NCBI GenBank assembly: GCA_020439485.1
Contig: JAGQSP010000447.1
Coordinates: 1-5,928, forward strand
Source: Acidimicrobiales bacterium
Lineage (GTDB): Bacteria; Actinomycetota; Acidimicrobiia; Acidimicrobiales; Poriferisodalaceae
Reading direction: 5' to 3'
Length of the DNA stretch: 5,928 nt
Numbering within the stretch: the stretch's first letter is position 1; each line of letters begins with the position of its first letter. The notes under the pieces are model-generated. The model made no database searches. It was not told the DNA's origin and saw nothing but the letters and a program-made list of their open reading frames with translations. The translations under genes were made by a program, and so were the position numbers. Shown here in pieces: positions 5,559-5,928 of this stretch.

Positions 5559-5573
5559 TTGGACTAAGTCTAA
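5559..5573. promoter_or_regulatory. Fur/PerR-like 7-1-7 operator upstream of katG
   Basis: TTGGACT-A-AGTCTAA is an inverted repeat of 7 bases either side of A5566, with a single G-T mismatch (5561/5571). The 7-1-7 geometry is that of Fur-family boxes such as the PerR box (TTATAAT-N-ATTATAA), and the half-site agrees with it at the outer TT(A), the A and the final T. In actinobacteria katG is commonly repressed by a peroxide-sensing Fur homologue (FurA/CatR type). The box covers the -35 region of the candidate promoter, which fits repression. No fur gene is visible in the 5.6 kb upstream. Confidence 0.55.
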
Positions 5574-5587
5574 ATCGTGGCTATCCT
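5559..5587 (+). promoter_or_regulatory. Candidate katG promoter
   Basis: TATCCT (5582-5587) matches TATAAT at 4 of 6 positions and keeps TANNNT. A -35-like TTGGAC (5559-5564) lies 17 bp upstream but matches TTGACA only at its first three bases, as expected for a promoter that is tightly controlled. Transcription would begin near 5594, leaving about 24 bases of leader with the ribosome site. Confidence 0.45.
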
Positions 5588-5606
5588 GATCTGACGTCGA
5601 GAGTTC

Positions 5607-5612
5607 AGGGAG
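5607..5612 (+). promoter_or_regulatory. katG Shine-Dalgarno site
   Basis: AGGGAG lies 5 bases before ATG 5618 and confirms this start. Confidence 0.65.
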
Positions 5613-5617
5613 TTCCG

Positions 5618-5928
5618 ATGACCAACGAAGACCATTTCAGCCAAGACACGGGCGCCGTCGTCGCCGCCGAACAAGACAGCACAGCGGCTGCCAAGTGCCC
5701 CGTCCTGCACAGCTCGCACTCCGCCACGGGATCGATGGCCAACCAGCATTGGTGGCCCAACCAGCTCAACCTGCGTCCGTTGGGCAAGAACTCGCCACTG
5801 ATCGATCCGATGGGCGACGAATTCGACTACTCGGCCGAGTTCGAGACTCTCGACCTGGCCGCCGTCAAGGCCGACATCGAAGCCGTGCTGACCGACTCGC
5901 AAGACTGGTGGCCCGCCGACTACGGCAA
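5618..5928 (+). CDS. katG: Catalase-peroxidase KatG, N-terminal part (runs off the window)
   Basis: The frame is open from ATG 5618 to the last base: 103 complete codons of a protein usually about 720-750 residues long. KatG is a cytosolic haem enzyme that removes hydrogen peroxide by catalase and peroxidase reactions; in mycobacteria it also activates isoniazid. The N-terminus is diagnostic: KCPVLHSS (26-33), NQHWWPNQLNLRPL (42-55), the NSPLIDPMGDEFDY block (58-71), FETLDLAAVKADI (75-87), and SQDWWPADYG (94-103). The distal haem-pocket Arg-Trp-His and the Met-Tyr-Trp adduct residues lie beyond the edge. The usual 'LHQNSPLSDPM' reads LGKNSPLIDPM here. The first 25 residues are a variable, Asp/Ala-rich leader, normal for the family. 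A Fur-like operator, a promoter and a good ribosome site lie directly upstream, so the gene is probably peroxide- or metal-regulated and separate from the SDR gene. Confidence 0.95.
   Translation, partial: MTNEDHFSQDTGAVVAAEQDSTAAAKCPVLHSSHSATGSMANQHWWPNQLNLRPLGKNSPLIDPMGDEFDYSAEFETLDLAAVKADIEAVLTDSQDWWPADYG

Noticed and set aside
5570..5902. A 110-codon open frame on the minus strand at the right end
   Set aside because: It is antisense to the unmistakable KatG N-terminus and to its promoter region, and has no recognisable domain.

Overview
The window looks like ordinary, gene-dense chromosome from a high-GC Gram-positive bacterium, most likely an actinomycete-type lineage such as the Acidimicrobiia or a relative. 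Pointers to this are the strongly G/C-biased third codon positions, a luciferase-like oxidoreductase of a type abundant in F420-using actinobacteria, an acyl-CoA dehydrogenase, an atypical short-chain dehydrogenase, and start codons that appear to be leaderless (a TANNNT box six bases before ATG). The lineage is inferred from style and gene content; there is no rRNA or marker gene to confirm it.

Layout, left to right. (1) 1-324 (+) is the C-terminal end of a sulfatase cut by the window edge. (2) 421-1455 (+) is a luciferase-like (LLM class) flavin/F420 oxidoreductase. (3) 1460-1494 is a perfect 17-bp inverted repeat with a one-base centre, placed between two convergent genes. (4) 1504-2697 (-) is an acyl-CoA dehydrogenase. 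(5) 2698-2796 is a short divergent control region with promoter-like boxes on both strands and an operator-like inverted repeat. (6) 2797-3873 (+) is a TauD/TfdA-type Fe(II)/2-oxoglutarate dioxygenase. (7) 3864-4724 (-) is a calcineurin-like metallophosphoesterase whose 3' end overlaps the dioxygenase by 10 bp. (8) 4769-5506 (+) is a short-chain dehydrogenase/reductase with a degenerate cofactor site and Arg in place of the catalytic Lys. (9) 5507-5617 holds a hairpin and a 7-1-7 Fur/PerR-like operator over a promoter. (10) 5618-5928 (+) is the N-terminal part of catalase-peroxidase KatG, which runs off the right edge.

The genes alternate in strand, so there is no long operon. A sulfatase, an LLM oxidoreductase, an acyl-CoA dehydrogenase, a 2OG dioxygenase and an SDR together suggest catabolism of organic compounds (sulfate esters, fatty or alicyclic acyl-CoAs), but no shared substrate can be read from the sequence. 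KatG is probably an independent, peroxide-regulated unit. I found no mobile element, CRISPR array, tRNA, rRNA or toxin-antitoxin pair, and no clear sign of a wholly new system. The most unusual items are the YxxxR short-chain dehydrogenase, the Fur-like box before katG, and the near-perfect palindrome at 1460-1494.
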